A stretch of 13,032 bases of DNA, from contig CAKPJR010000020.1 in assembly GCA_934162925.1 (NCBI GenBank), positions 1 to 13,032 of the forward strand. Direction: 5' to 3'. Below the pieces are notes generated by a model. It saw only the letters and a program-made list of their open reading frames with translations, did no database searches and was not told the origin of the DNA. Below, piece by piece: positions 1 to 7,509 of this stretch. The translations under genes were made by a program, and so were the position numbers. Position 1 is the first letter of the stretch. Each line of letters starts with the position of its first letter. The DNA comes from an uncultured Clostridia bacterium. Its GTDB lineage: Bacteria; Bacillota; Clostridia; TANB77; CAG-508.

Positions 1-1
1 T

Positions 2-77
2 GGCTCGATAGCTCAGTTGGTAGAGCAGGGGACTGAAAATCCCCGTGTCAGTGGTTCGATTCCACTTCGAGCCACCA
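2..77 (+). tRNA. tRNA-Phe (anticodon GAA)
   Basis: Complete cloverleaf read by eye. The acceptor stem pairs GGCTCGA (2-8) with TCGAGCC (67-73). The anticodon stem GGGGA/TCCCC encloses loop CTGAAAA, with GAA at 35-37. The T-arm is AGTGG-TTCGATT-CCACT (50-66). The discriminator is A and CCA is encoded (75-77). A U-tailed hairpin follows directly. Its 3' half, from the T-loop onward, is duplicated 161 bp downstream. Confidence 0.97.
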
Positions 78-110
78 CAAAAGCACAGCGAAAGCTGTGC
101 TAATTTTTTT
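57..110 (+). repeat. 54-bp direct repeat, copy 1 (tRNA-Phe 3' end plus terminator)
   Basis: The sequence from the T-loop C of tRNA-Phe through the terminator T run is repeated without mismatch at 218-271. A repeat that starts inside a tRNA T-loop and runs past the 3' end is the pattern left by elements that integrate into tRNA genes and restore the 3' end. Here the two copies are separated by only 107 bp. Confidence 0.9.
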
Positions 111-111
111 T
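82..111 (+). terminator. Intrinsic terminator of tRNA-Phe
   Basis: Arms AGCACAGC (82-89) and GCTGTGCT (94-101) form a perfect 8-bp stem with a GAAA loop, followed by AA and eight T. It lies five bases after the tRNA CCA end. Confidence 0.9.
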
Positions 112-117
112 GGAATT

Positions 118-226
118 GTGGAATCGAAAAGGAGGTTGCCAAGTTTCGAGCTGGTCAGGAGCCAGCAGAAACGCAGGCAAAAATAGTCCAGTGGACTATT
201 TTTCCGACGCGGCTTGCCGATTCCAC
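118..226 (+). repeat. Structured non-coding insert with terminal inverted repeats
   Basis: The ends GTGGAATCG (118-126) and CGATTCCAC (218-226) are perfect inverted repeats. Inside is a nested stem made of three blocks: TTGCC 136-140 with GGCAA 176-180, GTTTC 143-147 with GAAAC 168-172, and GCTGG 150-154 with CCAGC 162-166. A second hairpin follows, with AAAAATAGTCC (179-189) pairing with GGACTATTTTT (193-203). The whole can fold as one closing stem over two hairpins. I see no convincing coding sequence or ribosome site. It could be a miniature mobile element, a remnant of a tRNA-integrating element, or a structured RNA. The family is unknown to me. Confidence 0.65.
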
Positions 227-271
227 TTCGAGCCACCACAAAAGCACAGCGAAAGCTGTGCTAATTTTTTT
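218..271 (+). repeat. 54-bp direct repeat, copy 2 (partial tRNA-Phe tail plus terminator)
   Basis: Exact copy of 57-110. It contains only the 3' part of the tRNA (T-loop, acceptor 3' strand and CCA), so it is not a second tRNA gene. It does carry a complete copy of the terminator hairpin, AGCACAGC/GCTGTGCT at 243-262, followed by AA and seven T. Confidence 0.9.
243..271 (+). terminator. Duplicate intrinsic terminator
   Basis: Second, identical copy of the tRNA-Phe terminator hairpin with a U tract. It would stop any transcript that passes the first terminator and crosses the structured insert, isolating dxs from tRNA transcription. Confidence 0.85.
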
Positions 272-285
272 GTCAAAGTCAAGAG

Positions 286-314
286 TTGATAAAATCAAAA
301 TAAAATGATACAAT
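286..314 (+). promoter_or_regulatory. Putative housekeeping promoter of dxs
   Basis: TTGATA (286-291), 17 bp, TACAAT (309-314). It lies just downstream of the duplicate terminator and about 30 bp upstream of the dxs start. Confidence 0.6.
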
Positions 315-345
315 TCAATAAAAATAAATAAGGAATGATTAATTG

Positions 346-2070
346 ATGGATAAAATTTTAGACAGAGTTAATAAACCAGATGATTTAAAAAAATTGAATT
401 TAGTAGAAAAAGAAGAATTAGCAAAAGAGATAAGAGAATATATATTAGAAGTAGTTTCTAAAAACGGAGGACATTTGGCTTCTAATCTAGGAATTGTAGA
501 GCTTACAATTGCATTACATAGTGTTTTTAATTTGCCTCAAGATAAAATAATATGGGATGTAGGACATCAAAGCTATGTCCATAAAATAATAACAGGAAGA
601 AAAGAACAAATGAAAACCTTAAGAAAGTTTGAAGGATTGTCAGGTTTTCCTAAAATCTCAGAATCTGAGTATGATAGTTTTGATACAGGACATAGCAGTA
701 CATCCATATCGGTGGCCTTAGGAATGGCAAGGGCGAATGCATTGGAAAACAAATCTGACCATATAATTGCTGTAATAGGAGATGGTTCATTGACTGGAGG
801 AATGGCTATGGAAGCTTTGAATGATGCAGGAAGCAGCAATTCTAATATTACGGTAATATTAAACGATAACGAAATGAGTATATCTAAAAATGTTGGAGGA
901 ATACCAGCACTACTTACTAAAATTAGAGTAAAAAAAATGTATAAAAGGTCAAACAATTGTATAAAAAGATTCTTTAATAAAGTGCCTTTAATAGGAAAAC
1001 CTATTGTTTCATTAGCTCATAATATAAAAAGAGGGATAAAACAAATGGTTATTCCTAATATGTATTTTGAAGATATAGGTTTTACATATCTAGGCCCTGT
1101 AGACGGCCATAATTTAGAGGAATTAGAAAAAATACTTGAAAAAAGTAAAAACCTAGAAGGACCGATTCTAATACATGTAGTAACTAAAAAAGGAAAAGGA
1201 TATAAATTTGCAGAAGAAACACCAGATAAATTTCATGGCATTTCTAGTTTTGATCTGAAAACTGGAGAACTAATATCAAAGCCGAAAGTAGACTATTCAA
1301 AAGTGTTTGGAAATGAGTTAGTTGAACTTGCTTCAAAAGATAATAAAATTGTAGCTATTACTGCTGCAATGAAAGACGGAACAGGTCTAAAAGAATTTGC
1401 AAATAAATTTCCGGACAGGTTTTTTGATGTGGGAATTGCAGAACAACATGCAGTAGGAATGATTGCGGGAATGGCTATTGCTGGACTTAAACCTGTATTT
1501 GCAGTTTACTCATCTTTTTTACAAAGAGGCTATGATCAACTTATTCATGATGTTGCACTAGAACAAATACCAGTAACAATATGTGTTGATAGAGCAGGAA
1601 TAGTTGGGGCAGATGGAGAAACACATCAAGGATTATTTGATTTATGTTTTTTGAATTCTATACCAAATTTAATTGTAATGGCTCCAAAAGATTTTAAAGA
1701 ATTAGAGCAAATGTTAGAGTTTGCAGTAAATTTAGATAAACCAGTAGTTATTAGATACCCAAGAGGAGGAGAAGGCTTAAATAAATTTGAACAACATACT
1801 AATATTGAGTTTGGAAAATCAGAAATAGTAAAAGAAGGAAAAGACTTAACAATTGTAGCTATAGGAAAAATGGTGGAGAAAGCAAAAGAAGTGGCAGAGT
1901 TACTAAAAAAAGATAATATTGATGCAGAAATAATAAATGCAAGATTTTTGAAGCCATTAGATAAAGAAGCAATATTAAAATCAATAGAGAAAACTAAAAA
2001 TATTGCAACAATAGAAGATGGACTAATAGAGGGGGGATTACGGAAGCTCTGTTATGGAAGCAATAAATGA
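346..2070 (+). CDS. dxs: 1-deoxy-D-xylulose-5-phosphate synthase, frameshifted near the C-terminus
   Basis: TPP-dependent cytosolic enzyme that condenses pyruvate and glyceraldehyde 3-phosphate to DXP, the entry point of the MEP isoprenoid pathway and a precursor for thiamine and pyridoxal phosphate. Family landmarks, in numbering from the TTG at 343, are HLASNLG near residue 44, WDVGHQSY 71-78, the TPP/Mg motif GDGSLTGG 146-153 with NDNEMSIS 174-181, and VGIAEQHAVGM with catalytic Glu at about 367. DRAGIVGADGETHQG follows. The start is either ATG 346 or the adjacent TTG 343; AAGGA at 330-334 suits both. The frame ends early at 2070 with the non-family tail LRKLCYGSNK. The expected C-terminus (GSSVMEAINDSK onward) continues in the +1 frame from 2042 to the TGA at 2215. 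Removing one base near 2031-2041 gives about 622 residues, the usual DXS length. This is either an assembly/sequencing indel or a real lesion. Confidence 0.93.
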   Translation: MDKILDRVNKPDDLKKLNLVEKEELAKEIREYILEVVSKNGGHLASNLGIVELTIALHSVFNLPQDKIIWDVGHQSYVHKIITGRKEQMKTLRKFEGLSGFPKISESEYDSFDTGHSSTSISVALGMARANALENKSDHIIAVIGDGSLTGGMAMEALNDAGSSNSNITVILNDNEMSISKNVGGIPALLTKIRVKKMYKRSNNCIKRFFNKVPLIGKPIVSLAHNIKRGIKQMVIPNMYFEDIGFTYLGPVDGHNLEELEKILEKSKNLEGPILIHVVTKKGKGYKFAEETPDKFHGISSFDLKTGELISKPKVDYSKVFGNELVELASKDNKIVAITAAMKDGTGLKEFANKFPDRFFDVGIAEQHAVGMIAGMAIAGLKPVFAVYSSFLQRGYDQLIHDVALEQIPVTICVDRAGIVGADGETHQGLFDLCFLNSIPNLIVMAPKDFKELEQMLEFAVNLDKPVVIRYPRGGEGLNKFEQHTNIEFGKSEIVKEGKDLTIVAIGKMVEKAKEVAELLKKDNIDAEIINARFLKPLDKEAILKSIEKTKNIATIEDGLIEGGLRKLCYGSNK

Positions 2071-2215
2071 TAGCAAATTAGAAAATATAAAAGTAAAAAG
2101 ACTTGGATATAGCAATTGCTTTGTAAAACATGGAAGTGTAGAAGAACTAGAAAAAATGTATAAGATAGACGTCGAAAATATCTATAATATCATACTAAAA
2201 TATAAGATCAAATGA
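2042..2215 (+). pseudogene. dxs: Out-of-frame C-terminal segment of dxs
   Basis: 57 codons in the +1 frame relative to the upstream dxs frame, ending at TGA 2213-2215. They read GSSVMEAINDSK and continue through GYSNCFVKHGSVEELEK, which matches a DXS C-terminal transketolase domain in composition and position. No ribosome site precedes the internal ATG at 2054, so it is not an independent gene. It should be joined to 346-2040 with one base removed. Dropping A2040 gives the usual EGGFGS motif. Dropping one G of the six-G run at 2031-2036 gives EGDYGS. Confidence 0.85.
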
Positions 2216-2223
2216 TGCTGAGT

Positions 2224-2252
2224 TTTACAAAATGTTCTTAATATGTTATAAT
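2224..2252 (+). promoter_or_regulatory. Promoter of the HD-domain gene
   Basis: TTTACA (2224-2229), 17 bp, TATAAT (2247-2252), with an extended TG at 2244-2245. It is about 35 bp upstream of the ATG and downstream of the dxs stop. Confidence 0.75.
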
Positions 2253-2286
2253 TAAAAGAGTCGTTTTATGAATAGGGGGATTTTAT

Positions 2287-4344
2287 ATGGAAGATATATC
2301 TTCGAAGAAACTACATCTTGAATGGGACAATTATATAGGTTATTTAATTGAAGCAATTGGAGAAAGCAACTTTATGAAGCGCGCTGAAGATAAAGGGATG
2401 CAAACATCAAAAAATTCATTAGAAGCACATATTACCTCAAGAGCAAGGCATGTAACAGCTGCAGCTGATATTTCAAAAAGAATTGCTGAAGGATTAGGAT
2501 TGAATGCTAATTACATATATGCTGGAATGCTTATGCATGACGCAGGGCATCCATTTACTGCACATGATGGAGAAGAACTTTTTACAGGAATAGGGGAAGT
2601 AGATAATGTAGAATATTATCATCATAATGCAAAAGGAATAGAAACAATTATAAGCGAAAATATTTGCGAAAAAGCAGTAAGTAAAATTCCTAATATAAAA
2701 AACAGACCTGAACTTAGAAAAAAATTAGAAGATGAATTTTATTATTTTTTAGATGTTGTTGTTTCACATGATGGAGAAGCTTCGGCAAATGAAATGAACT
2801 CTGAACCAGAAGAATATCCTGACATTAGAACTGCTGTCTTTGAAAAGCTTAGACTATCAAATGCTACTAATAATTATAAATTTATTGCACAAACAACTGA
2901 AGGGCGAATTGCAAAATATGCAGATGTCATTGCATATTTGTCTACAGATATACAAGACAGATTTAGACTAGGGATTCAAAAAGACTTTGATCAAGATTAT
3001 TTAGAATTTTTAGGAGACATATTGTCAGATGACTATATAGCAAAAAGAGAAGAAAAAATAGAAGTTGCTAAAAATATAATTGAAGAGATTAAAGAAGAAA
3101 AATTAATGCAACTAGTTAGTGATGCAAGAGCAATTGAAAATAGAGAAATAATTGAAGAAGCAGATAAGTTAATAAAAAAAATACGTGAAAGAGTAGAAAA
3201 TTATGAAAATTTAACAGATGCTCAACAAAAGGAGCAAGCAGGAAAAGTTATAGAAAGATACATTAAAAATTATAGAAAAGAACATCAAACAGAAAATATG
3301 TCAGATGAAGATAAAAAATATTTAGAGGCTGATATTACAAAATTAAAAGAATTTACAAGAAAAAAACTAAGAATGAGATCAGCAGTAATAGAAGAAATTA
3401 CAAGTAGAGTAAGAGAAAAAATGATTCAGAACTTGCTAAAAGAATCAAAAGCAAAAGGTGATATTACTTTTTCTGATAACATGAAAAGATTGTTCTTTAC
3501 GGCAAAAAAACTAAATTACAAATATGTTCCAGAAACAAAATGGAATTATTTAGCAGAAGAACTACCTGTTGCAACAGATAAATTAGTTCATATGGTAGCA
3601 TTGGCTTTGAGAAAAACTGGAGCTATTGAAAGTAAATTTTATGATAAAACAATGAGAAAACATGTAACTGAGCCAGAAGCTATTAAATATCTAAAGACGT
3701 TAGGATATACAGATGAAGAAGGACATAGCAAATATAGAAAAAAATATGGAATAAGATTTATAAAAGGCGGAAGCAAATTTACCTCAGAAGGTAAAAGAGA
3801 AATAAATATTGCAAGACAAGAGTTATGTAATGCGGCATATCATTACGTGTTGGATTCTGGAGAACTATTTGCTATTCAATACCAAAATACATTCCATGCA
3901 ATAGAAAATCAAATTACATTAAAAATAAAAGAGGCTTTAAATTTATTACCACAAAATGAGAAGAAAAAAAGAAAAACAGATATTGAGTATTTTGATAAAA
4001 AAGTTGCAAGGCAAGAAGAATATATTAGAAAGAAATTTATTAAAAAATATGGAAGTGCCGAAAATGTTACTGAAGAACAAATTAAGGAATTCGCAAAGCC
4101 TATTATTAAAAGAGAAAGAAAAAAGATAGAAGGAAAAATGGCTATTCAAATGGCGATTAATTATATATCAGGAATGGGAGACAGCGCTATGCGTACACAT
4201 GCAGAAGAGTGTGGATTTATAGAGCCAAGTAAATTTGAAAATGGATTTAGAAAAAATGATGGAAGAAAAAATCTTAATGATAAGTATGATATAACTGTAC
4301 CTGGTGGAGATACTGCACATGGTGGAGATGAAGAAGAAAGATAA
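2287..4344 (+). CDS. Large HD-domain protein, dNTP triphosphohydrolase-like
   Basis: 685 residues. The N-terminal quarter has the metal-binding HD pattern of deoxynucleotide triphosphohydrolases: SRARHV with H55, LMHDAGHPF with H84-D85 and H88, YHHNAKG near 112, VVSHDGEA near 161, and KYADVIAYLSTDIQDR with D213. Near the end, YISGMGDSAM (from Y626) resembles the YVAGMTDRFA-type motif that closes the dGTPase fold. Members of that family remove triphosphate from dNTPs and tune DNA precursor pools. The protein is longer than the usual 330-500 residues. Residues roughly 245-385 are a very charged helical stretch that looks like coiled coil inserted into or after the core. GGGGGA (2275-2280) lies 6 bp before the ATG, and the gene has its own promoter and terminator. 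The exact substrate is unproven; another HD phosphohydrolase activity is possible. The thymidylate synthesis genes lie 3 kb downstream. Confidence 0.7.
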   Translation: MEDISSKKLHLEWDNYIGYLIEAIGESNFMKRAEDKGMQTSKNSLEAHITSRARHVTAAADISKRIAEGLGLNANYIYAGMLMHDAGHPFTAHDGEELFTGIGEVDNVEYYHHNAKGIETIISENICEKAVSKIPNIKNRPELRKKLEDEFYYFLDVVVSHDGEASANEMNSEPEEYPDIRTAVFEKLRLSNATNNYKFIAQTTEGRIAKYADVIAYLSTDIQDRFRLGIQKDFDQDYLEFLGDILSDDYIAKREEKIEVAKNIIEEIKEEKLMQLVSDARAIENREIIEEADKLIKKIRERVENYENLTDAQQKEQAGKVIERYIKNYRKEHQTENMSDEDKKYLEADITKLKEFTRKKLRMRSAVIEEITSRVREKMIQNLLKESKAKGDITFSDNMKRLFFTAKKLNYKYVPETKWNYLAEELPVATDKLVHMVALALRKTGAIESKFYDKTMRKHVTEPEAIKYLKTLGYTDEEGHSKYRKKYGIRFIKGGSKFTSEGKREINIARQELCNAAYHYVLDSGELFAIQYQNTFHAIENQITLKIKEALNLLPQNEKKKRKTDIEYFDKKVARQEEYIRKKFIKKYGSAENVTEEQIKEFAKPIIKRERKKIEGKMAIQMAINYISGMGDSAMRTHAEECGFIEPSKFENGFRKNDGRKNLNDKYDITVPGGDTAHGGDEEER

Positions 4345-4370
4345 AAAACTCCGTTTGGAGTTTTTTATCT
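4339..4370. terminator. Bidirectional intrinsic terminator
   Basis: A perfect 14-bp inverted repeat, AGATAAAAAACTCC (4339-4352) and GGAGTTTTTTATCT (4357-4370), with a GTTT loop. The A and T tracts make it active on either strand. The stop codon of the HD gene (4342-4344) lies inside the left arm. Confidence 0.88.
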
Positions 4371-4405
4371 TATATAATTTTTGCTATACTGACTTTTTGA
4401 AAAAG

Positions 4406-4434
4406 TTGAATTGAATAAAAAAATGATGTATAAT
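4406..4434 (+). promoter_or_regulatory. Promoter of the acyl-CoA synthetase gene
   Basis: TTGAAT (4406-4411), 17 bp, TATAAT (4429-4434). Transcription would begin near 4441, so the upstream in-frame TTG at 4411 cannot be the start and ATG 4465 is supported. Confidence 0.72.
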
Positions 4435-4464
4435 ACATTTGATAATAGGAATTTGAGGTGTAAG

Positions 4465-6324
4465 ATGGATAAAGAAAAGCGTAAAATATTAAATACAATG
4501 ATTAAATTTTTTGAAGAAAAGGGATACAAAAAAGAAGAAATAGCAGAAATAGAAGAATTAGCGGGGGAAAAAGAAAAAAAGAAAAAGAGAAAACTTCATT
4601 CTTTTGAAAAAATTACAGATTTAAAAGATATGCTTGCAAAAACAGAAAAAAGATGTGGAGATAAACCAGCATTTAAGTACAAAACAGCAGAACCAGGAGT
4701 TTTTGATGTTATTACATATAAAGAATTTATAGATAAAGTAAATGCTTTAGGAACAAAACTTATAGATTTGGGATTGAAAGGAAAAAGAATAGCAGTTATA
4801 TCTGAAAATAGATATGAATGGTGTTTAGCATATTTAGCTACATGCTGTGGTACAGGAGTTATAGTACCATTAGACAAAGCTTTGCCAGCAAACGAATTAG
4901 AAAGCTTAATTATTCGTTCTGGAGTAGAAGCTATATTTTATTCTAGTAAATATGATGAAGTTATGCAGGATATAAAACAAAGAAGAACAACAGATTTAAG
5001 ATATTATATTTCTATGGATTTAGACAAAATGAAAAATGGAGTTTATTCTGAACACGAATTTGTAGAGAAAGGCAAAGAACTAATAAATAAAGGGGACAAA
5101 AGATTTTTAGATGCTAAAATAAATAACGAAGAAATGACTTTTATGCTATTTACATCAGGAACAACAGCAATGTCAAAAGCTGTAATGTTGTCACATAAAA
5201 ATATATGTTCAAATTTGATGGACATAGCATCAGTTTTAAAAATAGATGAAACTGATACGTTACTATCATTTTTACCATTGCACCATACATTTGAATGTAC
5301 AGTTGGTTTTTTGTATGTTATGTATACAGGTGCGGCAGTTGCATACTGCGAGGGAATAAGACACATTGCAAGTAATATAAAAGAATTTGAAATAACTGCT
5401 ATGATTTCAGTTCCGGCACTTTACGAGAATATATACAAGCGAGTAATGAAATCAATAGAGAAAAAAGGAAAGCTAGCAGAAGTAGAAAAAATAATGAAAC
5501 TAAGTGGAATGCTTTCAAAAGTAGGAATAGACTTAAGAAAGAAAATGTTTAAAGAGATACATGAATCGCTAGGACCTAAATTAAGACTTATGGTAAATGG
5601 TGGAGCTGCATTAGATTATGAAGTGGAAAAAGGCTTTAATGAGTTGGGATTTAGGATAGTGCAAGGATATGGACTAACAGAACCATCGCCTGTAATAGCA
5701 GCGGGAACAGATTTTGAACAAAGAATAGGATCGGTAGGAAAGGTATTTCCTAGTGTGAAACTAAAAATAATAAATAAAGATGAAAATGGAATAGGTGAAG
5801 TCATAGTAAAAGGACCAAGCGTTATGTTAGGATATTATCAAAACGAAGAGGCTAATAAAGAAGTATTTGAAAAAGGCTGGTTCCATACAGGAGACTTAGG
5901 ATATATAGATAAAAAAGGCTTTTTATTCTTGGCGGGAAGAAAGAAAAGCGTAATAGTACTAAAAAATGGTAAAAATGTGTATCCAGAGGAAATAGAAAGC
6001 ATAATTAATAGAGTAGATGGAATAAAAGAGTCATTTGTGTATGGAAAGCCAGAAGAAAACAATGAAGATGATTTAAAACTATGTGTTGAAATTGTTTATG
6101 ATAGAGATTTAATTAAAGAAATATACAAAGTGGAAGATAAAGAAGAAATAAAGAATATTCTATGGCAAAAAATAAAGGAAATAAATAAGACAATGCCACC
6201 TTATAAATACATTAAGGAATTGATTGTATCTGAAGAACCACTTATAAAAACGACTACATTAAAAATTAAAAGATATGAAGAGTTGGCTAAAATAGAAGAG
6301 CAAATAAAGAACAAAGAGATTTAA
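4465..6324 (+). CDS. Long-chain acyl-CoA synthetase-like AMP-forming ligase
   Basis: 619 residues from ATG 4465, which follows GAGGTG at 4455-4460. Member of the ANL adenylating superfamily: it activates a carboxylate with ATP to an acyl-adenylate, then transfers it, most likely to CoA. Visible core motifs are the P-loop-like LFTSGTTAMSKAVMLSH (about residues 227-243), YGLTEPSP (402-409), GWFHTGDLGYID (471-482) with the ATP-ribose-binding Asp, and the hinge region LAGRKKSVIVLKNGKNVYPEE. The C-terminal TLKIKRYE contains the likely catalytic Lys (600 or 602). Residues 1-45 are an extra Lys/Glu-rich helical segment ahead of the domain. The overall pattern, including the YxLTE core and the length, fits FadD/AAS-type fatty acyl ligases rather than acetyl-CoA synthetase. 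The acyl chain and acceptor cannot be told from sequence. The gene is monocistronic, with its own promoter and no obvious terminator behind it. Confidence 0.85.
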   Translation: MDKEKRKILNTMIKFFEEKGYKKEEIAEIEELAGEKEKKKKRKLHSFEKITDLKDMLAKTEKRCGDKPAFKYKTAEPGVFDVITYKEFIDKVNALGTKLIDLGLKGKRIAVISENRYEWCLAYLATCCGTGVIVPLDKALPANELESLIIRSGVEAIFYSSKYDEVMQDIKQRRTTDLRYYISMDLDKMKNGVYSEHEFVEKGKELINKGDKRFLDAKINNEEMTFMLFTSGTTAMSKAVMLSHKNICSNLMDIASVLKIDETDTLLSFLPLHHTFECTVGFLYVMYTGAAVAYCEGIRHIASNIKEFEITAMISVPALYENIYKRVMKSIEKKGKLAEVEKIMKLSGMLSKVGIDLRKKMFKEIHESLGPKLRLMVNGGAALDYEVEKGFNELGFRIVQGYGLTEPSPVIAAGTDFEQRIGSVGKVFPSVKLKIINKDENGIGEVIVKGPSVMLGYYQNEEANKEVFEKGWFHTGDLGYIDKKGFLFLAGRKKSVIVLKNGKNVYPEEIESIINRVDGIKESFVYGKPEENNEDDLKLCVEIVYDRDLIKEIYKVEDKEEIKNILWQKIKEINKTMPPYKYIKELIVSEEPLIKTTTLKIKRYEELAKIEEQIKNKEI

Positions 6325-6388
6325 GCCACTTTTAATTATACAAATAAAAATAGTACATCAGAATTTTATAATTATATTAAAAAACATA

Positions 6389-6418
6389 TTGACTTTTGTA
6401 ATAAAATTGTAATAGAAT
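6389..6418 (+). promoter_or_regulatory. Possible distal promoter of the 6528 gene
   Basis: TTGACT (6389-6394), 18 bp, TAGAAT (6413-6418). Plausible but weaker than the proximal candidate. The 200 bp between 6325 and 6527 are otherwise very AT-rich, with no clear terminator hairpin for the upstream gene. Confidence 0.3.
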
Positions 6419-6455
6419 TGTAACGAAATAGATAAAATAAAATTTATAAATTCTA

Positions 6456-6484
6456 TTGTAGTTTTTCCGCAAAGAATGTATAAT
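6456..6484 (+). promoter_or_regulatory. Promoter of the 6528 gene
   Basis: TTGTAG (6456-6461), 17 bp, TATAAT (6479-6484), about 44 bp upstream of the start codon. Confidence 0.5.
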
Positions 6485-6527
6485 TATAAATAATTAGAGT
6501 ACTTAGTACAAAGGAGGGGAGTTTACA

Positions 6528-7376
6528 GTGCTTTTTTTTCATAAGCCAGGCATAGTAAACGTAAAAATGATAATTACAGAAGAAAAAATTTTATCAAATA
6601 TTGATAAAGTACAAAAAATGATAAATCCAAACAATAAGAAACAAATTGTACAGCTAGAGGATGATGCATATTTTAAAGATTTAATAGATTCTATTAAAAC
6701 ATACTTAATAGAATATCCTAAGAAAAAGAATTTTCCATATAGTGTATATAAGTCTGCGTATGGTTTAGTAGAATTTGCTACAAATCAATTTGAAGAAAAT
6801 ACAAAACAAATTGAAAAATTAATAAGACAAAGAGAAAACAATATAGCAAAAGCAGCAGAGTTAAAAGAAGTATTTGAAGCAGTACAATCTAAAGACAAAG
6901 AATGGAAATCTAGAGTAAAGCAAATAAGCAATGTTGTTTCAGAAGATATTGTAGAAGCCTTGATTATAATAGGAAAATGTAAAACTAAGAAACCAGCTAA
7001 TTATGATGATGCAGTTAAATTAGTAAAAGCTAGAATATCTAATTTAGAAAGTAACTTACATATAGAAATAGATATGGAAAGAATAGAAGATAGAAGCAAG
7101 GCTCTAAGCTATATAGGAATAGAGGTTGCTGAAGCTTTGAAGGGAATTCCAACTCCAGTTGCTACAGAAGAAAAAGAAGAAAAACAAGTAGTAAGAACAT
7201 CTATTTTAGAGCCAGTTCAAGACGAATATATTGAAGAAACAAGATTTGAGGTAAAACCTTCATTATGGCAAAGAATTAAAAATAGTAAACTAGTAAGAAC
7301 AATATCATATATAACTAAAATAAGAGTAAGATTAGATGTCCCAGCACTTCCAGAAGGTAGAGGAGGAAAAAACTAA
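6528..7376 (+). CDS. Uncharacterised protein, helical, basic C-terminus
   Basis: 282 residues, not recognised. A GTG start is chosen because a strong GGAGG (6513-6517) sits 10 bp upstream. An internal ATG at residue 14 lacks such a site. No signal peptide or membrane segment is evident, so it is probably cytoplasmic. Residues 85-140 are rich in Glu/Lys/Gln and likely form a long helix or coiled coil. Residues 212-220 are an acidic linker. Residues 245-270 (SLWQRIKNSKLVRT onward) form a basic, amphipathic-looking segment that could contact membrane or nucleic acid, and the tail ends in a Gly-rich EGRGGKN. Codon 2 onward contains an eight-T run, which could make translation frame prone to slippage. 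The gene is flanked by its own promoter and terminator, so neighbours give no functional hint. Confidence 0.8.
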   Translation: MLFFHKPGIVNVKMIITEEKILSNIDKVQKMINPNNKKQIVQLEDDAYFKDLIDSIKTYLIEYPKKKNFPYSVYKSAYGLVEFATNQFEENTKQIEKLIRQRENNIAKAAELKEVFEAVQSKDKEWKSRVKQISNVVSEDIVEALIIIGKCKTKKPANYDDAVKLVKARISNLESNLHIEIDMERIEDRSKALSYIGIEVAEALKGIPTPVATEEKEEKQVVRTSILEPVQDEYIEETRFEVKPSLWQRIKNSKLVRTISYITKIRVRLDVPALPEGRGGKN

Positions 7377-7394
7377 AATAAAATCTATTATGAG

Positions 7395-7425
7395 ATAGGA
7401 CGGAAGTTATTCCGTTCTATTTTTT
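7395..7425 (+). terminator. Intrinsic terminator after the 6528 gene
   Basis: ATAGGACGGAA (7395-7405) pairs with TTCCGTTCTAT (7410-7420), with one G-U pair and loop GTTA, followed by a T tract to 7425. It lies about 20 bp after the stop codon. Confidence 0.85.
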
Positions 7426-7509
7426 ACAGAATAAAAAGTATTTGTAGAGGGATACTGCTTTTGGTAATCCAACTTCAAATAAATTATTATATTATTACGG
7501 AGGATTAGT

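Noticed and set aside
45..308. 87-codon forward ORF and a 63-codon reverse ORF across the tRNA-Phe tail and insert
   Set aside because: They run through the tRNA, terminator hairpins and the structured insert, lack ribosome sites, and their sequence is explained by repeats and stems.
573..956. Long reverse-strand ORFs inside dxs, the acyl-CoA synthetase, thyA and the surface-protein gene
   Set aside because: They are shadows of strongly coding forward frames, with low-complexity hydrophobic translations and no ribosome sites.
2054..2215. Independent small gene starting at ATG 2054
   Set aside because: It has no ribosome site and its translation continues the DXS C-terminal domain, so it is the frameshifted end of dxs.
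4411..4464. Upstream in-frame TTG start for the acyl-CoA synthetase
   Set aside because: It overlaps the -35 box of the promoter, and a good GAGGTG site precedes ATG 4465.
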